Counted from the stretch's first letter, positions 1 through 6,556 are shown. The stretch: 9,508 nt of DNA from an uncultured Rubrivivax sp. (GCA_937967345.1 CALBTN010000152.1:1-9508), one strand, 5' to 3'. Numbers and translations are program-made. The notes: generated by a model from the letters alone, not told the origin.

Positions 1-177
1 GTAGTACACGTCGACGGCCAGCAGGTGGTTCAGCGTCGCCATCAGGCTCGGGAAGAAGCCGATGCGCGGCGCCTGCAGTTCGGCATCGGTGAGCGGCGCC
101 ATCGCCGCATGCAGGCGCAGGTTGGCCAGCGCGTTGGCATGCGCCTGGATGCGCAGCAGGTCGGCGAGGTCGGCCAT
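1..177 (-). CDS. DinB family protein, N-terminal part (runs off left edge)
   Basis: Only the first 59 codons are in the window. The translation has the opening helix of the DinB/YfiT-like four-helix-bundle family: an ANALANLRL stretch (residues 14-22, the family's 'N-x-W-A-N-x-R-L' position), then FFPSLMATLNHLLAVD (41-56). The histidine of NHLL (H51) sits where the first metal-ligand histidine of the family lies. Members are small putative metal-dependent proteins, many still of unknown substrate; some relatives are thiol-dependent transferases. The ATG at 175-177 is preceded by AAGGGA at suitable distance, which supports this start. It lies 38 bp after the rhodanese stop on the same strand, so it is probably the last visible member of that operon. 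The catalytic C-terminal half cannot be judged. Family assignment is by motif recognition only. Confidence 0.72.
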   Translation of the reverse strand, partial: MADLADLLRIQAHANALANLRLHAAMAPLTDAELQAPRIGFFPSLMATLNHLLAVDVYY

Positions 178-215
178 CGGATGTCCCTTGTCGTCGTTGC
201 CTTCGGCGCGCCGGC

Positions 216-626
216 TCAGGGGCGGGCCCGCGTCGGCTTGTCGGCCACGGGTGCACCGGCCTGCTTCCAGGCGGTGTAGCCGCCGTCGACGTGGGCGACG
301 TCGTCGAAGCCCATCTCCATCAGCGCCTTGGCGGCCAGCGCCGAGCGCCAGCCGGCGGCGCAGAACAGCACCATCGGGCGGCCCGCGAGCACGGGCGCGA
401 ACGCCTGGTGGAAATACGGGCTCGACGGGTCGACCCAGAACTCGAGCATGCCGCGCGGCGCGTGGAAGGCGCCGGGGATCACGCCGTCGCGCTCGAGCTC
501 GCGGATGTCGCGGATGTCGATGAACTGCACGTCCTCGCGGCCGTGCAGCTCGCGCGCCTCTTCGATGCTGTAGGTGGTGATGGCGGCAGTGGCCTCGTCG
601 ACCATCGACTTCACGGTCTTTCTCAT
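216..626 (-). CDS. Rhodanese-like sulfurtransferase domain protein
   Basis: A 136-residue single-domain rhodanese. The protein reads through the typical CH2A-like element FIDIRDIRELERDGVIPGA (residues 36-53) to the active-site loop CAAGWR (89-94), where Cys89 would carry the persulfide and Arg94 closes the CxxxxR loop. It ends with the family signature HVDGGYTAWKQAG (112-124). Rhodaneses move sulfane sulfur from a donor such as thiosulfate or a protein persulfide to a thiophilic acceptor; the donor and acceptor here are unknown. There is no signal peptide or membrane segment, so it is probably cytosolic. The start at 624-626 is chosen because GGGAGAA lies just upstream and because it begins the conserved part; the frame is open up to 992 but that extension is only the reverse side of the neighbouring isomerase gene plus a short tandem repeat. 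It follows the isomerase gene by 47 bp and precedes the DinB gene by 38 bp. Confidence 0.9.
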   Translation of the reverse strand: MRKTVKSMVDEATAAITTYSIEEARELHGREDVQFIDIRDIRELERDGVIPGAFHAPRGMLEFWVDPSSPYFHQAFAPVLAGRPMVLFCAAGWRSALAAKALMEMGFDDVAHVDGGYTAWKQAGAPVADKPTRARP

Positions 627-636
627 GCGGGTTCTC

Positions 637-669
637 CCAGTGCTGCCAGTGCTGCCAGTGCTGCCAGTG
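637..669. repeat. 9-bp tandem repeat between isomerase and rhodanese genes
   Basis: Three perfect head-to-tail copies of CCAGTGCTG (637-645, 646-654, 655-663) are followed by a partial fourth copy CCAGTG (664-669). The array fills most of the 47-bp gap between the isomerase stop (674) and the rhodanese start (626), ending about 10 bp from the rhodanese ATG next to its ribosome-binding site. Copy number could vary by slippage and change the distance between the two genes. No function is evident. Confidence 0.9.
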
Positions 670-673
670 GGCG

Positions 674-1279
674 TCAGAACGGGCCTTGCGTCAGCCAGCG
701 CTCGATTTGCGGCTTGCGGTCGTTGCCCCAGAAGGGCTCGCCGTCGACGACGAAAAACGGCGCACCGAACACGCCCGCAGCGATGGCTTCGTCGTTGGCG
801 CGCTTGAGCCGCGCCTTCCACTGCGCATCGTTCCAGGCGGCTTCGGCCTGCGCCACGTCCAGCCCGCTGGCCTCGAGCAGCGTCTTCAGCGCCGCCGGCT
901 GGCTGAGCATCACGCCGCGTGTGAAGTAGCCGCGCAGCCCGGCGCGCGCCCATGCAGCGGCCGCATCGGCGCCCTGGCTGTCGTTGAGCCACCAGAACAC
1001 GCGCGCGGCGTTCTGCGTGGGGATCGGGAACTCCTCGGGTTGCTCATAGGGCACGCCCTCGAAGCGCGCCGAGCGACGGAAGTCGCGCAGGCTGTACTCG
1101 CGCTTGAGCGGGTGCGCCACCGGCGGCTTCAGCTCGGCCACCTGGAAGGTCGCGCCGAGCAGGATCGCCTGCCAGCGCACCGTGCGCCCGTGGCGCGCGG
1201 CCAGTGCTTCGATCCACTCGGAGGCGATGTACGAGTACGGCGACGAGAAGTCGAAGTAGAAGTCGATGGCGGCTTTCAC
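674..1279 (-). CDS. 2-hydroxychromene-2-carboxylate isomerase / DsbA-family thioredoxin-fold protein
   Basis: A 201-residue protein of the HCCA isomerase group (kappa-class GST/DsbA-like fold). The N-terminal strand-loop IDFYFDFSSPYSYIAS (residues 5-20) carries the SSPYS motif. The serine before the proline (S13) corresponds to the glutathione-activating serine of NahD; there is no CxxC, so it is not a disulfide oxidase. The cis-proline region is FGAPFFVVDGEPFWGNDR (about 171-188), also typical of the family. Characterised members isomerise 2-hydroxychromene-2-carboxylate with glutathione in naphthalene degradation, but most genomic homologues lie outside such pathways, so the real substrate is unknown. 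The GTG at 1277-1279 is preferred as start: AAGG lies 8 nt upstream and the conserved fold begins at once. The frame is open to a TTG at 1313-1315 that overlaps the GTPase stop, which would add 12 unconserved residues. It follows the GTPase gene by 32 bp, so it is probably cotranscribed. Confidence 0.85.
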   Translation of the reverse strand: MKAAIDFYFDFSSPYSYIASEWIEALAARHGRTVRWQAILLGATFQVAELKPPVAHPLKREYSLRDFRRSARFEGVPYEQPEEFPIPTQNAARVFWWLNDSQGADAAAAWARAGLRGYFTRGVMLSQPAALKTLLEASGLDVAQAEAAWNDAQWKARLKRANDEAIAAGVFGAPFFVVDGEPFWGNDRKPQIERWLTQGPF

Positions 1280-1311
1280 GCACCTGACCTTAAACGATGC
1301 CGCGCCCGGGT

Positions 1312-2760
1312 TCAATCGGGCAGCGGCGATTGGGGATACAGCCGCTGCACCGTGGCGCGCAGCGCGCGCTCGACCAGCGGTTGCAGCCGCGCGGCCAGCG
1401 CTTGCGCGTCATCGCGCTGCGCCCAGGCCGCGGCCAGCGCGTCGGCTTCGTCGGCCAGCGCCGCCTGCACCGCCGCCGGCCAGTGTGGCGCGCTCTCGGC
1501 GCGTTCCCACTGGCCGCGCCCGCGGCCGAAGTGCGCCACCGCCAGGTAGCGCAGCAGCGCGGCTTCGAGCATCGCGTGCAGCGCAGCGTCGTTCCACGCG
1601 ACCCACGACTTGTCGCTGCCGCGCACCAGGTTGACCGCGCGCGCCAGCCCGGCGGCGCCCAGGGCGCCGAGCAGGCCGCCGGCCAGCATGCCGCCGCCCA
1701 GCGTCAAGCCGCCGGAAGCGATGTCGGCCTTCAGCCCGACCAGCGCGCCGGTGAGCGCGCCGCCCACCAGCGCCGCCTTGCCTTCGTCCAGCCGCAACTG
1801 CAGCTGGAAGTGTTCGGTCAGCCGCTGCAGCAGCTCGGCCTGCGCCTGCCCGGCCAGCCCGTGTAATTGGATCAACTGCGCGGTGTTGGCGCGCACTTCG
1901 TCGCCGAGCTGCTCGGCCAGTGCAGCCTGCGCCAGCAACGCCGGGTTGCGCTCGTCGGCGCCCAGGCCCAAGGCGGCGCCCAGCTTGCGCAGCCCGCCGC
2001 GCAGTACGCCGCGCTCGGCCAGCTCGACGCGCGCGCCGGCCAGCCGCGCCATGCTCTGCGTCAGCGCATCGACCGACGCCCGATAGACCTCCAGCCGCTG
2101 CGCCACCCAGGCCGCGCCCAGCCGCTGCATCAGTGCGCGGCGCTCGCCTTGCAGCGCCTGCTCCAGCGCTTGCAGCAACACCAGCTCCTGCACCCAGCAT
2201 CGCGCGAACGCGTCCAGCGGCAACACGTGGCTGACGAACTCGAAGGGCAGCAGATGCTCGTGCCAGCGCTGCACTTCGGCCTGCTCCAGCGCGGCATCGC
2301 GCGGCACGCCGAGCTGGTTGAGCAGCACGATCACCGGCTTGCCGACCCAGCGCAGCAGCGCCATCTCGCTGGCGACGTAGGCGGCAGCGGCCGGCGCCTC
2401 GGCGGCGCTGACCAGGTACAGCACCACGTCGCTGGTCTCGGCCACGTGGCGCAGCGCCTGCTGGCTGGCCCAGAACGGCCGGTCGCGCCAGCGGTCCCAC
2501 ACCTGGCTCATGAACCAGCCCAGCGGGTTGCCCGTCTGCTGCATGCGCTTGAGCAGGCGCACGCTATCGCCGAAGCCGGGCGTGTCCCACAGCCGCAGCG
2601 TCTCGCCCTGCGGGGTGCGCAGCAGCTCGTAGTCGGTGGCGAACTCGGTGACGTGCGGCGCGTCGCGCACCTCGCCGACCTCGCGGCCCAGCAGCGTGCG
2701 CGCCAGCGTGGTCTTGCCGGCGTTGGTGTGCGACACCAGGCTCAGCTGCAGGCTGTTCAT
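1312..2760 (-). CDS. DUF3482-type P-loop GTPase
   Basis: A 482-residue GTPase. Its N-terminal G domain shows a P-loop SHTNAGKTTL (residues 10-19, with K16 and T17; the usual first glycine is a serine), a switch I candidate T38, the G3 motif DTPGFGD (59-65) and a degenerate G4, NQLG (148-151), in place of NKxD. This arrangement resembles the Era/EngB-like GTPases fused to DUF3482. The C-terminal half is helical and alanine-rich and contains a glycine-rich apolar stretch (about 329-374) that could be an amphipathic or membrane-inserting hairpin. Function is not established for the family. The ATG overlaps the stop of the upstream DUF2868 gene (ATGA), the classic arrangement for translational coupling, and DUF2868/DUF3482 pairs recur as neighbours in betaproteobacteria (family knowledge). 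I infer that this GTPase acts at the membrane with the DUF2868 protein. The altered G1 and G4 motifs may mean unusual nucleotide affinity or specificity. Confidence 0.88.
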   Translation of the reverse strand: MNSLQLSLVSHTNAGKTTLARTLLGREVGEVRDAPHVTEFATDYELLRTPQGETLRLWDTPGFGDSVRLLKRMQQTGNPLGWFMSQVWDRWRDRPFWASQQALRHVAETSDVVLYLVSAAEAPAAAAYVASEMALLRWVGKPVIVLLNQLGVPRDAALEQAEVQRWHEHLLPFEFVSHVLPLDAFARCWVQELVLLQALEQALQGERRALMQRLGAAWVAQRLEVYRASVDALTQSMARLAGARVELAERGVLRGGLRKLGAALGLGADERNPALLAQAALAEQLGDEVRANTAQLIQLHGLAGQAQAELLQRLTEHFQLQLRLDEGKAALVGGALTGALVGLKADIASGGLTLGGGMLAGGLLGALGAAGLARAVNLVRGSDKSWVAWNDAALHAMLEAALLRYLAVAHFGRGRGQWERAESAPHWPAAVQAALADEADALAAAWAQRDDAQALAARLQPLVERALRATVQRLYPQSPLPD

Positions 2761-4063
2761 AACACCGCCTGCAGCGCGGCTTCAGCCGCCGGCAACGCGT
2801 CGGCCCGCAGTTCGACGAACGCCACCGCGCTGCCGCGCTCCTGGGCGAGCGCCGGCGCGGCGAGTCAGCGCCAAAGCGCTGCACGAAGCCGCTCTCGTCG
2901 ACCAGCGCCAGCGGCGCGCCCAGCGCCTGCAGCAGCCGGCCCTGGCTTTCGGGCTCGGGCGTCGCGCCCAGGTCGAACAGCGCGATGCGGCGCACACCTG
3001 CGTCGGGCAAGTCGGCCGGCGACTCCTCGCTGCCGTAGGCGACGGTGGGCGCCAGTTGCAGCGCGGCCGCATCGCCGAAGACGCGCGCGCACAGCGCACG
3101 CAGCGCCGCCTGCGCCGCGGCGTCGGGCGTGTGCGCGTGCGGCCACACGCGCAGCGGCGTGTGGCCGCCCTGCTGCTGGCGCAGCAACTGGCGGAAGTAG
3201 GGCTCGTCCAGCGGCAGCGGCAGCTGCGCCTGCAAGCGGCGCGCTCGCCAGCCGGCCCACAGCGCCAGCAGCCCGCGCGGCAGCACCACCAGCAGCAGCA
3301 ACTGCAGCGCGTACAGGTGGATCCACGGCGCGGCCGAGGTCTGGCCCAGCTCGGGCAGCGCGCGGCCCGACAACGCCAGCGCCGGCGCCAGCCCCAGCGT
3401 CAGCGCCGTGCGCACCTGGGCGGCATCGAGGAAGGTGCTCTCCCAGCCGACGCGGTAGTCGAGCACCAGGCCGCGCAGGTACATGCCGGCCAGCAGGCCC
3501 AGCGCCAGCGCCGCCGCGCCCAGGTGCAGCGCCAGCGCGACGCGTGCGCCCTGCAGCGGCGCGCTGCACACCGCCCAGTCAGTGGCGAAGGCCTGGGCCA
3601 CCGCGGTGCGGCCGCCGTCGCCGCGGCGCAGCGCGCGCGTGCGCCAGCGCGAGGCCTGTTGCGCCAGCCAGCGGCGCAGCGCGCCCGGCTGGCGCGACGG
3701 CAGCAACAGCAGCAGGTACACCGCCAGGTTCCAGGCGATCACGCCCCACACCGGCGGCGCCAGCAGGTTGATGCGCTGCGCGCTGCCGATGTGGTCGACC
3801 CACAGACCGAAAGCGAAGCCGAGCGCCGCCGCCAGCCCGGCCGATGCGCCGTGCCAGCGTGGCAAGGCCGGACCCTGCGGCATGAGGCGGCTCAAGCCGG
3901 CCCGGGCGCGCGCCGCGAGGAAGTCTGCAGCCGGCGCGTCGGCGCCGATCTGCTGCAACGCGCTGCGCGTGGCCCAGGCGCGGTCGTCGTCGCGCCAGTT
4001 CGCAAAGCCGCTGCTTTCATAGGCACGCAGCAGCAGCACGTCGTGCGCGGCACGTTCGTTCAT
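2757..4063 (-). CDS. DUF2868 integral membrane protein with a probable frameshift near the 3' end
   Basis: The ATG at 4061-4063 begins NERAAHDVLLLRAYE, the usual N-terminus of DUF2868 proteins. Four hydrophobic segments are visible at about residues 73-93, 105-122, 173-200 and 247-271, followed by a soluble C-terminal domain with strands such as RRIALFDLGA (359-368) and APLALVDESGF (383-393). After about residue 401 (base 2861) the frame turns into Arg/Ser-rich nonsense and stays open to 2564, deep inside the GTPase gene. A frame shifted by one base encodes a sensible end (AQERGSAVAFVELRADAL..., bases about 2843-2760) and stops at 2757 within the GTPase start codon. I therefore place the natural gene end at 2757 and infer a missing base at about 2840-2864. 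This could be a sequencing error, a real mutation or, less likely, programmed shifting; the unshifted product would be 499 residues ending at 2564. Function is unknown; it probably partners the GTPase at the inner membrane. Confidence 0.82.
2840..2864 (-). other. Inferred frameshift site in the DUF2868 gene
   Basis: Upstream of 2864 the conserved protein lies in the frame of the ATG at 4063. Downstream the plausible C-terminus lies in the frame that ends with TGA at 2757-2759. That second frame has a stop (2865-2867), so the switch must occur after it, in the GC-dense stretch around 2840-2864. Moving between the frames requires one base to have been lost, or an equivalent change. No convincing slippery heptamer is visible. 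Confidence 0.65.
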
Positions 4064-4080
4064 GCGCAGGGCATCTGCGC
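4064..4080 (-). promoter_or_regulatory. Hairpin and mini-ORF abutting the DUF2868 start codon
   Basis: On the minus strand GCGCAG - ATGCC - CTGCGC forms a perfect 6-bp stem with a 5-nt loop, ending directly before the ATG of the DUF2868 gene. The loop contains an ATG opening a four-codon frame (ATG CCC TGC GCA TGA) whose stop overlaps the DUF2868 ATG. No good Shine-Dalgarno sequence is visible for the DUF2868 start, so this structure occupies the place where one would be expected. A role in translation initiation is inference only. Confidence 0.4.
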
Positions 4081-4231
4081 CGCGGGTCGCAATTGGCAGG
4101 CGATCAGGCCGCGGCCCAGCGCGGGCCGGGCTGCCGCACGCCACGCCGGCTGCAGCGGGCACGCCGCGCCGCCCCGAGGCGTCGCGTGCGCTGCGGCCGG
4201 CAGGCTGGGCACCACCCGGCCCTGGCAGCGC
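4081..4231. other. Intergenic spacer between CBS and DUF2868 genes
   Basis: Together with the hairpin at 4064-4080 this makes a 168-bp gap between two minus-strand genes. It is GC-rich with no coding frame that looks like protein. I see no convincing terminator with a T-tract after the CBS stop and no clear promoter for the DUF2868 gene, so I cannot tell whether the CBS gene is cotranscribed with those downstream. Confidence 0.5.
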
Positions 4232-4660
4232 TCACGAGCGGATGTAGTTCTCGAGGTGGGCGATGGTCATCTCGTGGTCGGCGATGGTGTCGTCAAGGAT
4301 GTCGCGCACCGAGATCATGCCCAGCACGGTGCTGCCGTCGAGCACCGGCAGGTGGCGGATGTTCTTTTCGCTCATCAGCGCCATGCAGTCGTGCGTGCTG
4401 GTGCTGGGGGTCACGTACAGCACGTCGCGCGTCATGATCTCCTTGACCCGCGTGTCCTTGGAGCTACGCCCCTGCAGCGCGATCTTGCGGGTGTAGTCAC
4501 GCTCCGACAGGATGCCCACCACCCTGCCCTGGTCCATGACCATCAGCGCGCCGACCTCGTAGCCGGCCAGCAGCTTCAGCGCCTCGGGCACCATGTCCTC
4601 GGGCCTCGCATGCCACAGCGTGCCCTCGCGACCCGCGAGCAGTTGGGATACGGGTTTCAT
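4232..4660 (-). CDS. Stand-alone two-CBS-domain protein
   Basis: A 142-residue protein made of a tandem CBS pair (Bateman module) and little else. CBS1 covers about residues 9-62 with the core VGALMVMDQGRVVGILSERD (36-55). CBS2 covers about 71-127 with VKEIMTRDVLYVTP (72-85) and IRHLPVLDGSTVLGMISVRDI (101-121). Each repeat ends in the conserved S-x-R-D, whose aspartate often contacts ribose in adenosyl-ligand CBS proteins. Such proteins commonly bind AMP, ATP or other adenosyl ligands and regulate a partner; no partner enzyme domain is fused here. A short C-terminal tail (HEMTIAHLENYIRS) may be a helix. The start is secure: GGAGG lies 5 nt before the ATG. It is divergent from the CoA-ligase gene, sharing the 108-bp region 4661-4768, and lies upstream of the DUF2868/GTPase pair on the same strand. 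Cytosolic; ligand unknown. Confidence 0.92.
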   Translation of the reverse strand: MKPVSQLLAGREGTLWHARPEDMVPEALKLLAGYEVGALMVMDQGRVVGILSERDYTRKIALQGRSSKDTRVKEIMTRDVLYVTPSTSTHDCMALMSEKNIRHLPVLDGSTVLGMISVRDILDDTIADHEMTIAHLENYIRS

Positions 4661-4685
4661 CGCAGCCTCCGATCGAGAAATCAGG

Positions 4686-4715
4686 GATTAAGCCTACACG
4701 GATAAAGCCTACACA
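4686..4715. repeat. 15-bp direct tandem repeat in divergent promoter region
   Basis: GATTAAGCCTACACG (4686-4700) is followed directly by GATAAAGCCTACACA (4701-4715), matching at 13 of 15 positions, with the core AAGCCTACAC identical. The spacing of 15 bp is about one and a half helical turns. Direct repeats between divergent genes often bind a regulator, but the sequence does not match an operator that I recognise. Confidence 0.75.
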
Positions 4716-4721
4716 ATTGTG
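4712..4721. promoter_or_regulatory. Perfect 10-bp palindrome CACAATTGTG
   Basis: The palindrome overlaps the end of the second 15-bp repeat, about 48 bp upstream of the CoA-ligase start and about 52 bp upstream of the CBS start. It could be a half or whole operator for a dimeric regulator. It is short, so chance cannot be excluded. Confidence 0.4.
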
Positions 4722-4768
4722 CCGCCCGACGCCATGCCGACGAGCACCGTTCAGCAAGGAGGCAGCTC

Positions 4769-6463
4769 ATGAATTCCCCGGCCACCCGCGCTTTCCAAGA
4801 AGCGCGCAGCTTCCTTCTACAGCAGCGCGGCCACCACGATGCCGCCGTCGCGGGCTTTCGCTGGCCGGCGCTCACCACCTTCAACTGGGCGCTGGACTGG
4901 TTCGACGTGCTCGCGCGCGACAACCACGCCACCGCGCTGTGGGTCGTGAACGAAGACGGCAGCGAGCAGCGCTTGAGCTTCGCCCAGATGGCGCAGGCCT
5001 CGAACCGCGCCGCCAACTGGCTGCGCAGCCGCGGCGTCAAGCGCGGCGACCGTATGCTGCTGATGCTGGGCAACGTGGTGCCGCTGTGGGAGATCACGCT
5101 GGCGGCGATCAAGCTCGGCGCGGTGGTCAGCCCGGCGACGACGCTGCTGTCGGCCGACGAGTTGCGCGACCGCGTGCAGCGCGGCGACATGCGCCATGTG
5201 GTGGCCGACGCCAGCGGCGCCGCGCGCTTCGCCGAGGTCGAAGGCGCTTACACCCGCACCATCGTCGGCGCCAGCCTGGACGGCTGGGCCGACTACGCCC
5301 AGGCCGGCGCGGCCGCGGCCGATTTCCAGCCCGACGGCGCCACCCAGGCCGACGACCCGCTGCTGCTGTACTTCACCAGCGGCACCACCGCCAAGCCGAA
5401 GATGGTGCTGCACACGCAGCAGAGTTACCCGGTGGGCCACCTGACGACGATGTACTGGCTGGGGCTGAAGCCCGGCGACGTGCACCTGAACATCAGCTCG
5501 CCGGGCTGGGGCAAGCATGCGTGGAGCAGCTTCTACGCACCGTGGAACGCCGGCGCCACGATCTTCGTACTCAACCAGGCGCGCTTCGACACCCGGTTCA
5601 CGCTGGACACCATCGTGCGCTGCGGCGTGACCTCGCTGTGCGCGCCGCCCACGGTGTGGCGGCTGCTGATCCTGGAAGACCTGGCGCAGTGGCCGGTCAA
5701 GCTCACCGAGACCATCGGTGCCGGCGAGCCGCTGAACCCCGAAGTGATCGAGCGCGTGCGCCAGGCCTGGGGGCTGACGCTGCGCGACGGCTACGGCCAG
5801 ACCGAAAGCACCTGCATGGTCGGCAACCCGCCGGGACTGGAAGTGCGCGCCGGCTCGATGGGCCAGCCGATGCCGGGCTACGGCCTGGTGCTGCTGGACC
5901 CTGACGACACCGAATGCGACGAAGGCGAACTGGCGGTCAAGCTCGAGCCCGCGCCCACCGGGCTGATGGCCGGCTATGCCGGCGACGCCGACAAGACCGA
6001 GGCCGCGCTCGGCGGGCGCTACTACCGCACCAGCGACGTCGCGCGGCGCGACGCCGACGGCTACCTGTGGTACGTCGGCCGCGCCGACGACGTGTTCAAG
6101 GCCAGCGACTACCGCATCAGCCCCTTCGAGCTGGAAAGCGCGCTGCTCGAACACCCTGCGGTGGCCGAAGCCGCGGTGGTGCCCAGCCCCGACCCGGTGA
6201 AGCTGGCGGTGCCCAAGGCCTACGTCGTGCTCAAGCCGGGGCAGCCGCCGTCGCGCGACACCGCGCTGGACATCCTGCGTTTCCTGCGCGGCAACCTGAG
6301 CCCGTTCAAGCGCGTGCGCCGCATCGAGTTCGCCGAACTGCCCAAGACCATCTCCGGCAAGATCCGCCGCGTGCAGCTGCGCCAGGCCGAGGACGCGCGC
6401 CATGGGCGCGGCGAGCGCGGGCCGGCCGAGTTCTGGGAGGAGGACTTCCCCGAGCTGCGCTGA
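4769..6463 (+). CDS. AMP-forming acyl-CoA synthetase (medium-chain/aryl-CoA ligase type)
   Basis: A 564-residue ANL-superfamily ligase. It would activate a carboxylic acid with ATP to an acyl-adenylate and transfer it to CoA. The ATP/phosphate loop is YFTSGTTAKPK (residues 201-211), followed by the A5 motif DGYGQTEST (340-348), then YRTSDVARRDADGYLWYVGRADD (419-441) with the adenosine-binding aspartate D423, and the hinge KASDYRISPFELE (444-456). The A10 motif is PKTISGKIRR (525-534), with Lys531 the expected adenylation lysine. All catalytic motifs are present, so it should be active. The hinge has D where most relatives have G (K-x-S-G-Y-R-I). Overall it resembles medium-chain acyl-CoA or benzoate-CoA ligases, but substrate cannot be read from sequence. 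The start is supported by AAGGAGG 6 nt upstream. It is divergent from the CBS gene and is followed by a probable terminator, so it may be monocistronic. Cytosolic. Confidence 0.92.
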   Translation: MNSPATRAFQEARSFLLQQRGHHDAAVAGFRWPALTTFNWALDWFDVLARDNHATALWVVNEDGSEQRLSFAQMAQASNRAANWLRSRGVKRGDRMLLMLGNVVPLWEITLAAIKLGAVVSPATTLLSADELRDRVQRGDMRHVVADASGAARFAEVEGAYTRTIVGASLDGWADYAQAGAAAADFQPDGATQADDPLLLYFTSGTTAKPKMVLHTQQSYPVGHLTTMYWLGLKPGDVHLNISSPGWGKHAWSSFYAPWNAGATIFVLNQARFDTRFTLDTIVRCGVTSLCAPPTVWRLLILEDLAQWPVKLTETIGAGEPLNPEVIERVRQAWGLTLRDGYGQTESTCMVGNPPGLEVRAGSMGQPMPGYGLVLLDPDDTECDEGELAVKLEPAPTGLMAGYAGDADKTEAALGGRYYRTSDVARRDADGYLWYVGRADDVFKASDYRISPFELESALLEHPAVAEAAVVPSPDPVKLAVPKAYVVLKPGQPPSRDTALDILRFLRGNLSPFKRVRRIEFAELPKTISGKIRRVQLRQAEDARHGRGERGPAEFWEEDFPELR

Positions 6464-6470
6464 CACCGTA

Positions 6471-6494
6471 CCGGGCCCGGGCCCGGGCCCGGGC
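6471..6494. repeat. Four perfect copies of CCGGGC just after the CoA-ligase stop
   Basis: CCGGGC is repeated head to tail four times with no mismatch, beginning 7 bp after the stop codon. The array is almost fully self-complementary, so the transcript can form several alternative all-GC hairpins. It could add to transcription termination or be a slippage hotspot. There is no T-tract directly after it. Confidence 0.9.
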
Positions 6495-6519
6495 GATGTC
6501 GCGGCAGCCCGCTCCACGC

Positions 6520-6556
6520 CAGGCGTCGCGCATTGCCGACGCCTGCTTCTTTCTGC
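6520..6556 (+). terminator. Probable rho-independent terminator of the CoA-ligase gene
   Basis: CAGGCGTCG (6520-6528) and CGACGCCTG (6537-6545) form a perfect 9-bp stem with an 8-nt loop, followed at once by CTTCTTTCTG (6546-6555), a pyrimidine-rich tract with six T. It lies 57 bp after the ligase stop. The tract is less pure than in strong terminators, but for this GC content it stands out. Confidence 0.6.

Larger units (their letters stand above)
4661..4768. promoter_or_regulatory. Divergent intergenic region (CBS gene / CoA-ligase gene)
   Basis: This 108-bp region must hold the promoters of both divergent genes. Its middle (about 4675-4720) is the least GC-rich stretch nearby. It contains a 15-bp imperfect tandem repeat and the palindrome CACAATTGTG. 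Strong Shine-Dalgarno sequences lie at both ends: GGAGG before the CBS ATG and AAGGAGG at about 4756-4762 before the ligase ATG. I cannot assign -35 and -10 boxes with confidence; on the minus strand TTGTGT followed 18 nt later by CTTAAT is a possible but weak pair. Confidence 0.55.

Noticed and set aside
637..669. CRISPR-like array
   Set aside because: The units are 9 bp and directly adjacent without spacers, and no cas gene is present.
627..992. N-terminal extension of the rhodanese
   Set aside because: The extra 122 codons come from the neighbouring isomerase gene read in another frame plus the 9-bp repeat (Thr-Gly-Ser repeats). The ATG at 626 has its own ribosome-binding site.
2564..2756. 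DUF2868 protein truly extending 200 bp into the GTPase gene
   Set aside because: The residues in this extension only mirror the GTPase gene in another frame, while a plausible natural C-terminus exists one frame away and ends at the GTPase start codon.
1867..4705. Very long plus-strand open frames (634 and 689 codons) across the GTPase and DUF2868 genes
   Set aside because: Their translations are low-complexity Arg/Ala/Gln/Pro runs with no domain, opposite genes with clear motifs. They result from the high GC content.
4817..6517. 566-codon minus-strand frame opposite the CoA ligase
   Set aside because: It is His/Arg/Ala-rich and motif-free, and lies wholly opposite a ligase with all of its catalytic motifs.
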